From CAZUZD01 sp964624465 (lineage in GTDB: Bacteria; Planctomycetota; Planctomycetia; Isosphaerales; Isosphaeraceae): a stretch of DNA of 25,687 bases. Positions 1-6,728 of the stretch are shown one piece after another; position 1 is the stretch's first letter; each line of letters starts with the position of its first letter. The stretch lies in contig CAZUZD010000049.1 in the NCBI GenBank assembly GCA_964624465.1, positions 1-25,687 on the forward strand, given 5' to 3'. Under the pieces are notes generated by a model, which was not told the origin of the DNA, did no database searches, and worked only from the letters and a program-made list of their open reading frames with translations. The position numbers and the translations under genes were made by a program.

Positions 1-414
1 GCCTTCGGCGTGGGCACCGAGCTGATCACCAGCCGCGACGCGCCGGCGCTCTCGATGGTCTACAAGCTCGTCGCCCTCGACGGCGCCGGGCGGATCAAGC
101 TCAGCCCAGGCAAGAAGACGTATCCGCTGGCCAAGCAGGTCTGGCGGCGGTTCGATGCCCGGGGCAAGTTCGCCGGCGATCTGGTCACGGGCGCCGACGA
201 GCGGGCCGAGGGCGAGCCGCTGCTGCGGCCGATCGTGCGCGGGGGCCGGCTGGCCGGGCCGCTGCCGTCGCTCGACGCCGTGCGGGCCCACTGCGCCCGG
301 CAGCTCGCCGCCTTGCCCGACGACCTGCGCGGGCTCGACGGTGGCGGCTCCTACCCGATCGGCTACAGCGACGCCCTGGAGGCGGAGGCGACCCGGCTGG
401 GCGTGAAGGCGTGA
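1..414 (+). CDS. pncB: Nicotinate phosphoribosyltransferase, C-terminal part (5' end outside window)
   Basis: The frame is open from the first base and stops at TGA 412-414, so only the last 137 residues are present. The visible part opens with AFGVGTELITSRDAPALSMV and then has RIKLSPGKKTYPLAKQVWR; these resemble the conserved FGVGT...YKLV...KLS.GK..PG.KQV.R stretch of nicotinate phosphoribosyltransferases. The family makes nicotinate mononucleotide from nicotinate and PRPP in the cytoplasm, the first step of the Preiss-Handler NAD salvage pathway. The N-terminal catalytic half cannot be inspected. The next gene, parB, lies about 260 bp downstream with its own ribosome binding site, so the two are probably separate units. 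I see no frameshift or internal stop. Confidence 0.9.
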   Translation, partial: AFGVGTELITSRDAPALSMVYKLVALDGAGRIKLSPGKKTYPLAKQVWRRFDARGKFAGDLVTGADERAEGEPLLRPIVRGGRLAGPLPSLDAVRAHCARQLAALPDDLRGLDGGGSYPIGYSDALEAEATRLGVKA

Positions 415-492
415 GCCGTGGCGCCGCGGTCGCGCTCGATTCGACGCCCGCTTGAACTTGCCAGTTTGGCGGCCCGGCGATAGCATCCCCCG

Positions 493-515
493 CGCCCGGG
501 GGCCAATCCCGGGCG
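493..515. terminator. Possible stem-loop downstream of pncB
   Basis: CGCCCGGG (493-500) pairs perfectly with CCCGGGCG (508-515) around a 7-nt loop. It lies between the pncB stop and parB. There is no T-tract on either side, so an intrinsic terminator is only a possibility; an 8-bp GC-only stem can occur by chance in DNA of this composition. Confidence 0.25.
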
Positions 516-657
516 AGCCCCGGCGACGGCATGGCCGCCGACGCCCAGGGGGCCCGGCCGACCGCCTCGCGGCGCCCCGCGAGCGCCCGGATCGATCCGG
601 GTCGCGCCCGTCCCGGCCCTGGCCGGCGTGGGCGCGGGCCCATCGCAGTGAGTGACA

Positions 658-664
658 CGGAGGT
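658..664 (+). promoter_or_regulatory. Shine-Dalgarno sequence that sets the parB start
   Basis: CGGAGGT at 658-664 lies 8 nt before the GTG at 673, an ideal spacing. An in-frame GTG at 652 lies upstream of this motif and would add seven residues without homology, so 673 is the better start. Confidence 0.7.
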
Positions 665-672
665 CCACGACC

Positions 673-1584
673 GTGAGTGCACCCGCAGGCAACACCCCGA
701 ACAACAAGAAGCGGCTCGGTCGCGGCCTGGCCTCGCTGCTGGGCCCCGAGGAGGGCGGCTTCGAGGCCGGCTCGCTCGAGAAGGCCGACCTGATGCAGCT
801 GCCCGTCGACCAGATCGACGCCAACCCGTTCCAGCCGCGCCGGGACTTCGACCCCGCCGAGATCGCGGCGCTGGCCAGCTCGCTCAAGGAGCACGGCATG
901 CTCCAGCCCGTGCTGGTGCGGCCCATGGACGGCCGGTTCCAGCTCGTGGCCGGCGAGCGTCGGCTCCGCGCGGCGCAGGCGGCTCACCTGCACCAGATCC
1001 CGGCCCGCGTCATGGAGCTCGACGACCAGCGCGTCAGCGAGATGGCGATGGTCGAGAACCTCCAGCGGGAGGACCTCAACGCGATGGACAAGGCCGTCGC
1101 GTTCAAGGGGTACATGGACCGCTACAGCGGCACCCAGGAGGAGCTGGCGCGCCGGCTCGGCCTGGATCGCTCGACGATCGCCAACCTGATCCGGCTGCTC
1201 GACCTGCCGGCCGAGGTGCAGGACGCCGTGCGGGTCCGCAAGCTGACCGCCGGCCACGCCCGCGCCTTGCTCGGCCTGGAGGACCCCGCCGCCCAGCTCG
1301 CCGCCGCCGAGCAGGTCATCCGCGAAGGGCTCTCGGTGCGCGCCACCGAGGCCCTGGTCGCCAGCGGGACCCCGGGCGCCCCGAAGTCGCGGCTCCGCGC
1401 CGACAGCGGCCAGAAGAGCGCCACCGAGCGGGCCCCGCACGTGCTGGAGCTGGAGACGTACCTCCGCGACCGGTTCCAGACCGATGTGGCGATCAAGAGC
1501 CGCTCGAAGCAGCGCGGGCAGATCGTCATCGAGTACAAGAACCAGGAGGAGTTCGACCGGATCACCGGGCTGTTCCTGAGCTGA
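673..1584 (+). CDS. parB: ParB/Spo0J-type chromosome partitioning protein
   Basis: This is a 303-residue ParB, the usual length for a chromosomal copy. ParB loads at parS sites, acts as a CTP-dependent DNA clamp and spreads to form the partition complex handled by ParA and SMC. The N-terminus has the KRLGRGLASLLG segment typical of chromosomal ParB, a candidate ParA-contact region. Next come the NPFQPR box (residues 51-56), GERRLRA of the CTP-binding pocket (94-100) and ENLQRED (128-134). A helix-turn-helix follows near 154-175 (TQEELARRLGLDRSTIANLI), and a C-terminal dimerisation domain ends the protein. The GTG at 673 is chosen because of the Shine-Dalgarno sequence at 658-664. No parA lies beside it: upstream is pncB, downstream a strong terminator. 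Two near-consensus parS sites occur at 2838 and 7243, supporting a chromosomal segregation role. Confidence 0.95.
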   Translation: MSAPAGNTPNNKKRLGRGLASLLGPEEGGFEAGSLEKADLMQLPVDQIDANPFQPRRDFDPAEIAALASSLKEHGMLQPVLVRPMDGRFQLVAGERRLRAAQAAHLHQIPARVMELDDQRVSEMAMVENLQREDLNAMDKAVAFKGYMDRYSGTQEELARRLGLDRSTIANLIRLLDLPAEVQDAVRVRKLTAGHARALLGLEDPAAQLAAAEQVIREGLSVRATEALVASGTPGAPKSRLRADSGQKSATERAPHVLELETYLRDRFQTDVAIKSRSKQRGQIVIEYKNQEEFDRITGLFLS

Positions 1585-1619
1585 GCCCGGCCGGCCGGAC
1601 GATCCTGACCGCCACGCAG

Positions 1620-1656
1620 CGGGAGGCCGGCGCGGTGCGCGCCGGCTTCCCGTTTT
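1620..1656 (+). terminator. Intrinsic terminator of parB
   Basis: The arms at 1620-1634 and 1638-1652 form a 15-bp GC-rich stem with one G-T wobble and a GTG loop. TTTT follows at 1653-1656. It sits 35 bp after the parB stop on the same strand and is the clearest Rho-independent terminator in the window. Confidence 0.85.
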
Positions 1657-1860
1657 GCTGCGCCCGGCGCCGGTTCTGAGAAGTCGGCGATCCGCCGGCC
1701 CGGGCGGGACCGGACGGGCCCCGGGACCGAAGTCGTGGCGGGGTCGCGGGCTAGCGGCAGGGCGCCCCGGGGCGACGCCGGGCGGCATCGGGCTTGCACT
1801 GGCGGGGGCACCGCCGGACATTGACGTCCGATCCCGCCGTCCGAAGGATCGCCCCCCAAG

Positions 1861-2664
1861 ATGCCCATGCCGACCGTGCCCCTGGTGGGAGGGCCCAGCA
1901 GCCTGCTGGGCGCGCAGCGTGACCGAGCCGACCTGGGGTCCACCCTCGTCCGGCTGGCCTCCGATCCGGCCGGCCTGGCCCGGCTCTATGAGGTACTCGG
2001 GCCGCTCTGCCACGACTTCCGCAACCGGCTCAACAGCGTGCAGCTCACCCTGTACCTGGCCGATCCCCAGACCACCGGCGCCGAGCGGCGGGCCGAGCTG
2101 GAGCGGCTCTACCGGCTGGCGCTGGCCGCGGTCGAGCAGGTGCAGCAGCTCGTGCGGCCGGTGCGGGTCACCCCGATCCACCTGGGACTGGAGCTGCTGG
2201 TGCAGGAGCGGGCCGACGCCTGGCGGCTGCTGTTGCAGGATACGGGCGTGGCGCTCGAGCTGGAGCCGCCGCCGCAGCGAGCCGTGGGCGGATTCGACCC
2301 GGCGCGGTTCCAGCAGGCGCTCGAGGGCCTGTTCCGCTGGCGGTCGGCCCGGCTGGCCCCCGGCCAGACCCTGCGACTGGCCTGGCGGCTGACCGACGGC
2401 CAGCTCGGGCTCGACTGGGAGGAGTGGTCGGCCGAGGGGTCTGAGCCCGCGGCGAGCATCGGCGATGCGCCCGGCACGGGCCTGGGCCTGATCGCGCTGG
2501 CGAGCCTGGCGCGGCTGGTCAGCGAGCACGGCGGCCGGCTCTCCTTCACCGAGCGGCCGCGATTCCGGGTCGCCATGTCCTGGCCGGCCGACGGCCCGCA
2601 CGAGCCGATCCCCGTCGCCCCGGCGGCCGCCCTTGACCTCCACTGCGGCCGGCCCTTAGGATAG
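1861..2664 (+). CDS. Histidine-kinase-like or ChpT-like phosphotransfer protein with a degenerate ATPase domain
   Basis: This is a 267-residue soluble protein with no membrane segment or sensor domain. Residues 47-62 (GPLCHDFRNRLNSVQL) resemble the H-box of a dimerisation/phosphotransfer helix, with His51 as the candidate phosphoacceptor. Residues 205-225 (GTGLGLIALASLARLV then SEHGG) match the G2 box and following helix of GHKL ATPases. The N-box, normally containing an Asn-Leu-x-x-Asn-Ala type motif, is replaced near residues 164-185 (FDPARFQQALEGLFRW), so the usual Mg/ATP-binding asparagines are absent. This leaves two readings: a divergent or inactive kinase, or a ChpT-like histidine phosphotransferase, where a Cys-His-Asp H-box and a decayed ATPase fold are usual. 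No response regulator is adjacent. The ATG at 1861 has a GAAGGA-like sequence about 12 nt upstream; a second ATG at 1867 is also possible. Confidence 0.7.
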   Translation: MPMPTVPLVGGPSSLLGAQRDRADLGSTLVRLASDPAGLARLYEVLGPLCHDFRNRLNSVQLTLYLADPQTTGAERRAELERLYRLALAAVEQVQQLVRPVRVTPIHLGLELLVQERADAWRLLLQDTGVALELEPPPQRAVGGFDPARFQQALEGLFRWRSARLAPGQTLRLAWRLTDGQLGLDWEEWSAEGSEPAASIGDAPGTGLGLIALASLARLVSEHGGRLSFTERPRFRVAMSWPADGPHEPIPVAPAAALDLHCGRPLG

Positions 2665-2683
2665 GCCGCCTGTGCAACCGACT

Positions 2684-2758
2684 CGGGGCGTAGCGCAGCC
2701 TGGTTAGCGCGCCTGCCTTGGGAGCAGGAGGTCACCAGTTCGAATCTGGTCGCCCCGA
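2684..2758 (+). tRNA. tRNA-Pro (anticodon UGG)
   Basis: A full 75-nt cloverleaf is visible. The acceptor stem CGGGGCG/CGCCCCG (2684-2690 with 2751-2757) and discriminator A2758 close it. The D arm has GCGC/GCGC around AGCCTGGTTA, the anticodon arm has CCTGC/GCAGG around CTTGGGA, the variable loop is AGGTC, and the T arm has ACCAG/CTGGT around TTCGAAT. Positions 34-36 read TGG, which decodes proline. The 3' CCA is not encoded, since CT follows the discriminator. I see no integrase or duplicated 3' end nearby, so it is not acting as a visible attachment site. Confidence 0.97.
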
Positions 2759-2768
2759 CTTGAGTCGA

Positions 2769-2798
2769 GCCCCGGCGTTGGACCGACTCCGCCGGGGC
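2769..2798. terminator. Candidate terminator between convergent tRNA-Pro and deoC
   Basis: GCCCCGGCG (2769-2777) pairs perfectly with CGCCGGGGC (2790-2798) around a 12-nt loop. It lies between the 3' end of the plus-strand tRNA gene and the 3' end of minus-strand deoC, where a two-way terminator is expected. There is no T-tract. Confidence 0.45.
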
Positions 2799-2819
2799 CA
2801 GGGCCGGACGACGGCGGGC

Positions 2820-3560
2820 TCAGTACCCGTCGCCCAGGGTTCCACGTGAAACGGCGGCGTCGGGCAGGGTGATCTGTCCCCGCTCCAGCCGGGCCTTGAG
2901 ATCGTCGAGGATCTCGGCCGTCTTGCTGGCGCCGATGCGCTCGCAGCCCAGGCCGGCGACGGTGATCGCCTGGTCCAGGTTCCGCACGCCACCGGCGGCC
3001 TTGAGCTTCACGTGAGCCGGGGCGGCGTCACGCATGAGCTTCAGGTCGTCGAGGGTGGCGCCGCCGGAGCCGTAGCCGGTCGAGGTCTTGACGTAGTCGG
3101 CCCGCACCTCGCCGCAGATCTTGCAGAGCCGCACGATGTCGGCCGGGCTCAGGTAGCAGTTCTCGAAGATCACCTTCACGATCGCCCCGCGCGCATGGGC
3201 GGCGGCCGTGACGCCGGCGATGTCGTCCTGCACGGCGTCCCACTGGCCGCCGATCGCCTGGCCGATGTTGATGACCATGTCCAGCTCGCTGGCGCCATCG
3301 TCGAGCGCCTGGTGCGACTCGGCGAGCTTGATCGCCGGGTGGTGGCCACCGTGCGGGAAGCCGATGGTGGTGCCGACCTTCACGTCGGTGCCCATGAGCA
3401 CGTGCGAGGCCAGGCGGACGGCGTAGGGCTTGATGCAGACGCTGGCCACGTTGTAGGCCGCCGCCAGCCGGCAGCCGGCCTCCAGGTCGGAGTCGGTGAG
3501 CGTGGGGCCCAGCAGCGAATGGTCGAGCTTCTTGGCGATGTACTCGTACGACAGGCGCAT
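2820..3560 (-). CDS. deoC: Deoxyribose-phosphate aldolase
   Basis: This is a 246-residue class I aldolase that cleaves 2-deoxyribose-5-phosphate to glyceraldehyde-3-phosphate and acetaldehyde in the cytoplasm. The TIM-barrel landmarks are all present: LDHSLLGP near the N-terminus, GFPHG (67-71), ELDMVIN with Asp94, VKTSTGYG with the Schiff-base lysine Lys158, and VKLKAAGGVR with Lys187. The ATG at 3560 is chosen over an in-frame GTG at 3587 because a GGAG lies 8 nt before it and family similarity begins there (RLSYEYIAKKLDHS). The last dozen codons contain a parS-like site (2838-2853), so the C-terminal residues AVSRGT are constrained by DNA as well as protein. No other nucleoside-catabolism gene is adjacent, so it appears monocistronic. 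Confidence 0.95.
   Translation of the reverse strand: MRLSYEYIAKKLDHSLLGPTLTDSDLEAGCRLAAAYNVASVCIKPYAVRLASHVLMGTDVKVGTTIGFPHGGHHPAIKLAESHQALDDGASELDMVINIGQAIGGQWDAVQDDIAGVTAAAHARGAIVKVIFENCYLSPADIVRLCKICGEVRADYVKTSTGYGSGGATLDDLKLMRDAAPAHVKLKAAGGVRNLDQAITVAGLGCERIGASKTAEILDDLKARLERGQITLPDAAVSRGTLGDGY
2838..2853. promoter_or_regulatory. parS: parS-like site inside the deoC 3' end
   Basis: The 16-mer GGTTCCACGTGAAACG matches the bacterial parS consensus TGTTTCACGTGAAACA at 13 of 16 positions, and its inner 14-mer matches at 13 of 14. It is about 1.3 kb downstream of parB. ParB/Noc family members use very similar palindromes, but no noc gene is visible here. Confidence 0.75.
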
Positions 3561-3598
3561 CCAGGCACTCCAGGCGGGCGTCGCCACGGGGGCGGCCG

Positions 3599-3622
3599 GG
3601 CCCGGACACCTCGGTCCGGGCC
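3599..3622. other. Stem-loop between the membrane protein gene and deoC
   Basis: GGCCCGGAC (3599-3607) pairs with GTCCGGGCC (3614-3622) around ACCTCG. On the minus strand it lies after the stop of the membrane protein gene and 39-62 nt before the deoC start. It could be a terminator for the former or part of the deoC leader. No T-tract follows. Confidence 0.35.
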
Positions 3623-3707
3623 GACCGCCGTCATGCGTCCGATTGTGGCGAGGACCCGCGCATCCGACAAGAGTCCCGCCCGCCGAAGGCCCCGCGCCGC
3701 GGCCGGT

Positions 3708-5060
3708 TCAGCCCGGCGGGAACAGCGCCGGCTCGGCCGGGAGCGTCGCCACCGCCCGGGGCACCGGCCGCCGGCTGGTCAGGTTCGGGCGGAAGATCAT
3801 CAGCAGGACCAGCGGCAGGTAGAGCATGACCAGGGTGCCGCCCTCGTCGAGGTACCAGAACTGGCTGGCGATCAGGAGCGTGGCCGACAGGGCGATGAGC
3901 TGGCCCAGGTCTTTTTCGCTGGGCCAGAGGCTCACCGCCGCCACCAGCGCCACGTAGGCGACCAGGACCGGGAGCCGGTACACGGGATCGACGCCGTTCC
4001 AGAAGCTGCCGGCGGCGGGGTCCTGCAGGACGCCGGGCACCAGGCCGGCCTCGGCCAGGGTGCGGGCGCCCAGGGCGCGGGCCCAGCCGGCGAGGCTCGC
4101 CAGCCACTGGGCCAGCAACCCGCAGGGGATGAGCACGGCCAGGCCGAAGCCGAGGAAGCGGCCCAGGCCACGACCGCGGTAGAAGCCCGCCCAGAGCGGC
4201 ACCAGCCCGAGCGCCGCGGGCATCCAGCCGGCGGCCAGGCCGATCAGCATGCCGGCCACCCCCGGGCGCCGGTACGCGAGCACGGCGGCGACGATGAGCG
4301 CCGCCGCCAGGAGTTGCCCGGTGTCCAGGATCGCGATCCGCGTGTACGGCAGCGCCAGGTACGAGACGGCCATCGCCAGCCCGAGCGTCTGCCGGCCGAA
4401 GACCTGCCAGCCGACCCCGAACAGGCCCGCCACCAGCGCGGCGTGCGCGGTGCCGGCGAGCACCCGCTTGAGCACCGCGGGCGTGGGGGCCTGCCGCAGC
4501 ATCCGGAGCACGGTGCGGTCGGTCGCGGTGGCGTCGGGCTGGGACGGGGGCAGGCCGGCGACCGGCTCGACGTCGGCGTGCGGCTCGGCCGGGTTGCGGA
4601 TCCAGCCCTCGCGCGGGGGCAGGGTGCCGACCTCGATGAGCAGCAGGCCCAGCAGGCCGAACAGCAGACAGGCCAGCCCGCCGGGGTTCAGGTTCGGCTC
4701 CAGCAGGGGGCGCCGCGACAGGCCCAGGTCGAGCAGCGACCGGACCAGCCAGAGCCCCGAGCCGACGAACAGCCAGACGAACGCCCACCAGGGCTGGGTG
4801 TCGCCCGACCCGACCAGCCGCAGGAGCCCCGGCGCCGGCGCGAACAGGAGCACCAGGTCGAGGTTCCGGATGCTCCACATCCGCCCGAACTTGAAGAACA
4901 GCGCCAGGCAACCCAGCAGGGTCAGATACAGCCAGGCCTCGGTCCCGAATCCGAGGTCGGCCACGAGCGGCCCATCCACAGCGTCCCGCACTCCCGGCCC
5001 GGTGTGCGGGTGGCCCGGAGCCGGGCGATGGGCCCGTCCGGAGCTGCCCCGCGTCGGCAT
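3708..5060 (-). CDS. Polytopic membrane protein of unknown function
   Basis: I do not recognise a family for this protein of up to 450 residues. About 40 polar residues precede a hydrophobic stretch at LYLTLLGCLALFF. Roughly ten further hydrophobic segments follow, in two blocks separated by a polar loop near residues 150-195. Charged turns such as FKFGRMWSIRNLDLVLL, WPSEKDLGQ and a Tyr/Asp-rich WYLDEGG loop near the end stand out, and the last 30 residues are polar. The ATG at 5060 lacks a clear ribosome binding site; GTG codons at 4979 or 4964 would remove much of the polar leader and could be the true start. It lies 79 bp downstream of rnc on the same strand, so read-through from rnc is possible. 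Its overall look is that of a multi-pass glycosyltransferase-like or transporter-like planctomycete protein, but no motif supports either. Confidence 0.75.
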   Translation of the reverse strand: MPTRGSSGRAHRPAPGHPHTGPGVRDAVDGPLVADLGFGTEAWLYLTLLGCLALFFKFGRMWSIRNLDLVLLFAPAPGLLRLVGSGDTQPWWAFVWLFVGSGLWLVRSLLDLGLSRRPLLEPNLNPGGLACLLFGLLGLLLIEVGTLPPREGWIRNPAEPHADVEPVAGLPPSQPDATATDRTVLRMLRQAPTPAVLKRVLAGTAHAALVAGLFGVGWQVFGRQTLGLAMAVSYLALPYTRIAILDTGQLLAAALIVAAVLAYRRPGVAGMLIGLAAGWMPAALGLVPLWAGFYRGRGLGRFLGFGLAVLIPCGLLAQWLASLAGWARALGARTLAEAGLVPGVLQDPAAGSFWNGVDPVYRLPVLVAYVALVAAVSLWPSEKDLGQLIALSATLLIASQFWYLDEGGTLVMLYLPLVLLMIFRPNLTSRRPVPRAVATLPAEPALFPPG

Positions 5061-5139
5061 CCGGGCCCCAGGCTACGGGCCCGACGGGGCGCGCCGCAAG
5101 GCCCGGCCGACCTGGCGACCGGGGTCGAGGGCAGGGGGC

Positions 5140-5865
5140 TCAGTCCGCCAGGTAAGGTGGGGGGTCTCCGGCGAGTTCGCAGATGGCGTTGCGGGCGGCC
5201 CGCTGCTCGGCGTCCTTCTTGTTCGGCCCCCAGGCGGCCGCGTAGCAGCGGCCGCCGATCTGGGCGGCGATCTTGAAGCACTTCGAGTGGTCGGGACCCT
5301 TCTCGTCGAGCAGCAGATACGTCGGCGTCTCACCGAACTGGCGCTGGGCCGACTGCTGGAGCAGGCTCTTGTAGTTCTGGCCGCCCTGGTCGGCGGCCGC
5401 CTCGGCGAAGTCGTCGCCGAGCTGGCGCTCGATGAACCCGCGGGCCGCCTCCAGGCCGCCGTCGATGTAGATGGCCCCGACGAGGCTCTCGAAGACGTCG
5501 GAGAGCACCGAGTCGGGCACCTGGTCGGGCGAGCCCATCCCCTTGCCGAGCACCAGGAACTCGTCGAGGCCCAGCCGCCGCGAGGCCTTGGCACAGGTGC
5601 GCCGGGAGACCACGATCGACTTGATCCGGGTCAGCGCCCCCTCGAGCCACTCGGGGAACTCGCGGAAGAGCTTCTCGCAGATGACGGCGCCCAGGATGGC
5701 GTCGCCGAGGAATTCGAGCCGCTCGTTGGAGGCCAGGCGGTGGTCGGCCCCCGAGGCGTGCGTGAGCGCCTCCCGCAGGTGGTCGAGGTCCCGGAACTGG
5801 TATTCGAGCACCTGCTGGCAATGGGCCAGCAGCCGGTCGCTGTCACGGCTGGCGGGTTCGGGCAT
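5140..5865 (-). CDS. rnc: Ribonuclease III
   Basis: This is a 241-residue endonuclease that cuts double-stranded RNA, processing rRNA precursors and regulating mRNA. The catalytic domain carries the signature NERLEFLGDAILG (residues 47-59, with Glu51 and Asp55) and DVFESLVGAIYID (123-135, with Asp123 and Glu126). These match the four metal-binding acidic residues of the family. A double-stranded RNA-binding domain follows (about 163-233, from NYKSLLQQ to RAARNAICEL). The ATG at 5865 is preferred because family similarity starts shortly after it; an in-frame ATG at 5952 would add 29 unmatched residues. No strong Shine-Dalgarno sequence precedes either. It is divergent from efpL. era and recO, common neighbours elsewhere, are absent. 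Confidence 0.95.
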   Translation of the reverse strand: MPEPASRDSDRLLAHCQQVLEYQFRDLDHLREALTHASGADHRLASNERLEFLGDAILGAVICEKLFREFPEWLEGALTRIKSIVVSRRTCAKASRRLGLDEFLVLGKGMGSPDQVPDSVLSDVFESLVGAIYIDGGLEAARGFIERQLGDDFAEAAADQGGQNYKSLLQQSAQRQFGETPTYLLLDEKGPDHSKCFKIAAQIGGRCYAAAWGPNKKDAEQRAARNAICELAGDPPPYLAD

Positions 5866-6085
5866 GGAGATTGGCCGTTGCGACGCGAGGGGGTGGAGCG
5901 TCCAGGGGAGGGGGGACGTGTCGAAACTAACGCCGCCGTCAGGGGTTGTCAATCAACCGACCGGCCGGCGGGTTTGCCAAGGGGCGGGGCCGGTGAGTAG
6001 CATGGGAGCCCCGTCCCGGCCCCGCCGCCCCCGGCGCCCCGGGCCGGTTGAACCCCTTCGTACATCTGAACCGAGGTCACCAGCC
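5866..6085. promoter_or_regulatory. Divergent intergenic region between rnc and efpL
   Basis: These 220 bp must hold the promoters of both genes. A short inverted repeat, GGTTG-TCAAT-CAACC (5944-5958), lies near the middle in a locally less GC-rich patch. I cannot assign -35/-10 elements with confidence. GAGGT at 6073-6077 is the ribosome binding site of efpL. Confidence 0.35.
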
Positions 6086-6655
6086 GTGGTCCCCGCCAAG
6101 GACTTCAAGAGGCGGATGGTCGTCGACATCGACGGCGCCCCGCACATGATCGAGCACATCCAGGTCCAGACCCCCTCGGCGCGGGGCGCGGCCACGCTCT
6201 ACAAGATCAAGGCCCGGAACCTCAAGACCCGTAGCCGGGTCGAGAAGTCGTTCCGCGGCACCGATAGCCTCGCCGAGTCGAGCTTCGAGCGCCGCCCGGT
6301 CCAGTTCCTGTACCGCGAGACCGACGCGTTCCACTTCATGGACGCCGCCGACTTCAACCAGTTCAGCCTGCCGGCCGAGGACCTGGAAGATCAGGCGCCG
6401 TTCATGACCGAGAACATGGAGGGCGTCGAGGCCCTGGTCGTCGACGACGAGGTCATCGGCATCGAGTTGCCCGACACGGTCGCCCTGCCGATCACCGACA
6501 CCGCCCCCGGCGTGCGCGGCAACTCCGCCACCGGCCGCACCAAGCCGGCCACGCTCTCCACCGGCGCCATCGTGCACGTGCCCGAGCACCTCGAGCCCGG
6601 CACGCTCGTGAAGGTCGACACCGAGACCGGCGAGTACCTCGGCCGCGCCAACTGA
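6086..6655 (+). CDS. efpL: Elongation factor P-like protein of the EfpL/YeiP type
   Basis: This 189-residue, three-domain EF-P paralogue would act on ribosomes stalled at proline-rich stretches. The N-terminal domain has the loop QTPSARGAATLYK, which matches EfpL/YeiP (there SPTARGAATLYK) rather than the lysine-bearing PGKG loop of classical EF-P. The tip residue is Arg33, the same number as in the enterobacterial protein. The C-terminal domain carries DTAPGVRGNSATGRTKPAT, LSTGAIVHVPEHL and GEYLGRA, also characteristic. The GTG at 6086 is the start: GAGGT lies 8 nt upstream, and the upstream open frame is only antisense to rnc. No modification enzyme gene is adjacent, in keeping with the arginine form not needing beta-lysylation. 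The secreted protein at 15457 has tracts of up to seven prolines, a plausible type of client. Confidence 0.92.
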   Translation: MVPAKDFKRRMVVDIDGAPHMIEHIQVQTPSARGAATLYKIKARNLKTRSRVEKSFRGTDSLAESSFERRPVQFLYRETDAFHFMDAADFNQFSLPAEDLEDQAPFMTENMEGVEALVVDDEVIGIELPDTVALPITDTAPGVRGNSATGRTKPATLSTGAIVHVPEHLEPGTLVKVDTETGEYLGRAN

Positions 6656-6703
6656 GCCGGCCGGATTCGCCCGGTTCGATCGAACGCTGGCGGGCACGGA
6701 CCC

Positions 6704-6728
6704 CGGCGCCGGCCTCACCCCGGCGCCG
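6704..6728. terminator. Possible terminator between convergent efpL and ogt
   Basis: CGGCGCCGG (6704-6712) pairs with CCGGCGCCG (6720-6728) around a 7-nt loop that contains the ogt stop codon. The two genes converge here. A perfect 12-bp palindrome, GTTCGATCGAAC, lies just upstream at 6674-6685. No T-tract is present and each arm is itself nearly palindromic, so confidence is low. Confidence 0.3.

Noticed and set aside
1763..1774. Perfect palindrome CGCCCCGGGGCG upstream of the kinase-like gene
   Set aside because: A 12-bp palindrome made only of G and C is expected by chance at this composition, and nothing else supports a regulatory role.
2684..2758. tRNA-Pro as an integration site for a mobile element
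   Set aside because: No duplicated tRNA 3' end, integrase or change in composition is visible on either side.
3003..3018. Another CACGTG palindrome in deoC, within CTTCACGTGAGC
   Set aside because: It matches the parS consensus at only about 11 of 16 bases and encodes the conserved AHVKL segment of the aldolase, which explains it. The CACGTG near 20470 and 17101 fits even less well.
4970..4980. DnaA-box-like CCATCCACA suggesting an origin
   Set aside because: It is a single imperfect match inside a coding region with no cluster, no AT-rich unwinding element and no dnaA or dnaN nearby.
3012..5276. A 754-codon plus-strand open frame opposite deoC, the membrane protein gene and rnc
   Set aside because: It is antisense to well-supported genes and translates to repetitive Gln/Arg/Gly/Ala/Asp-rich sequence without motifs.
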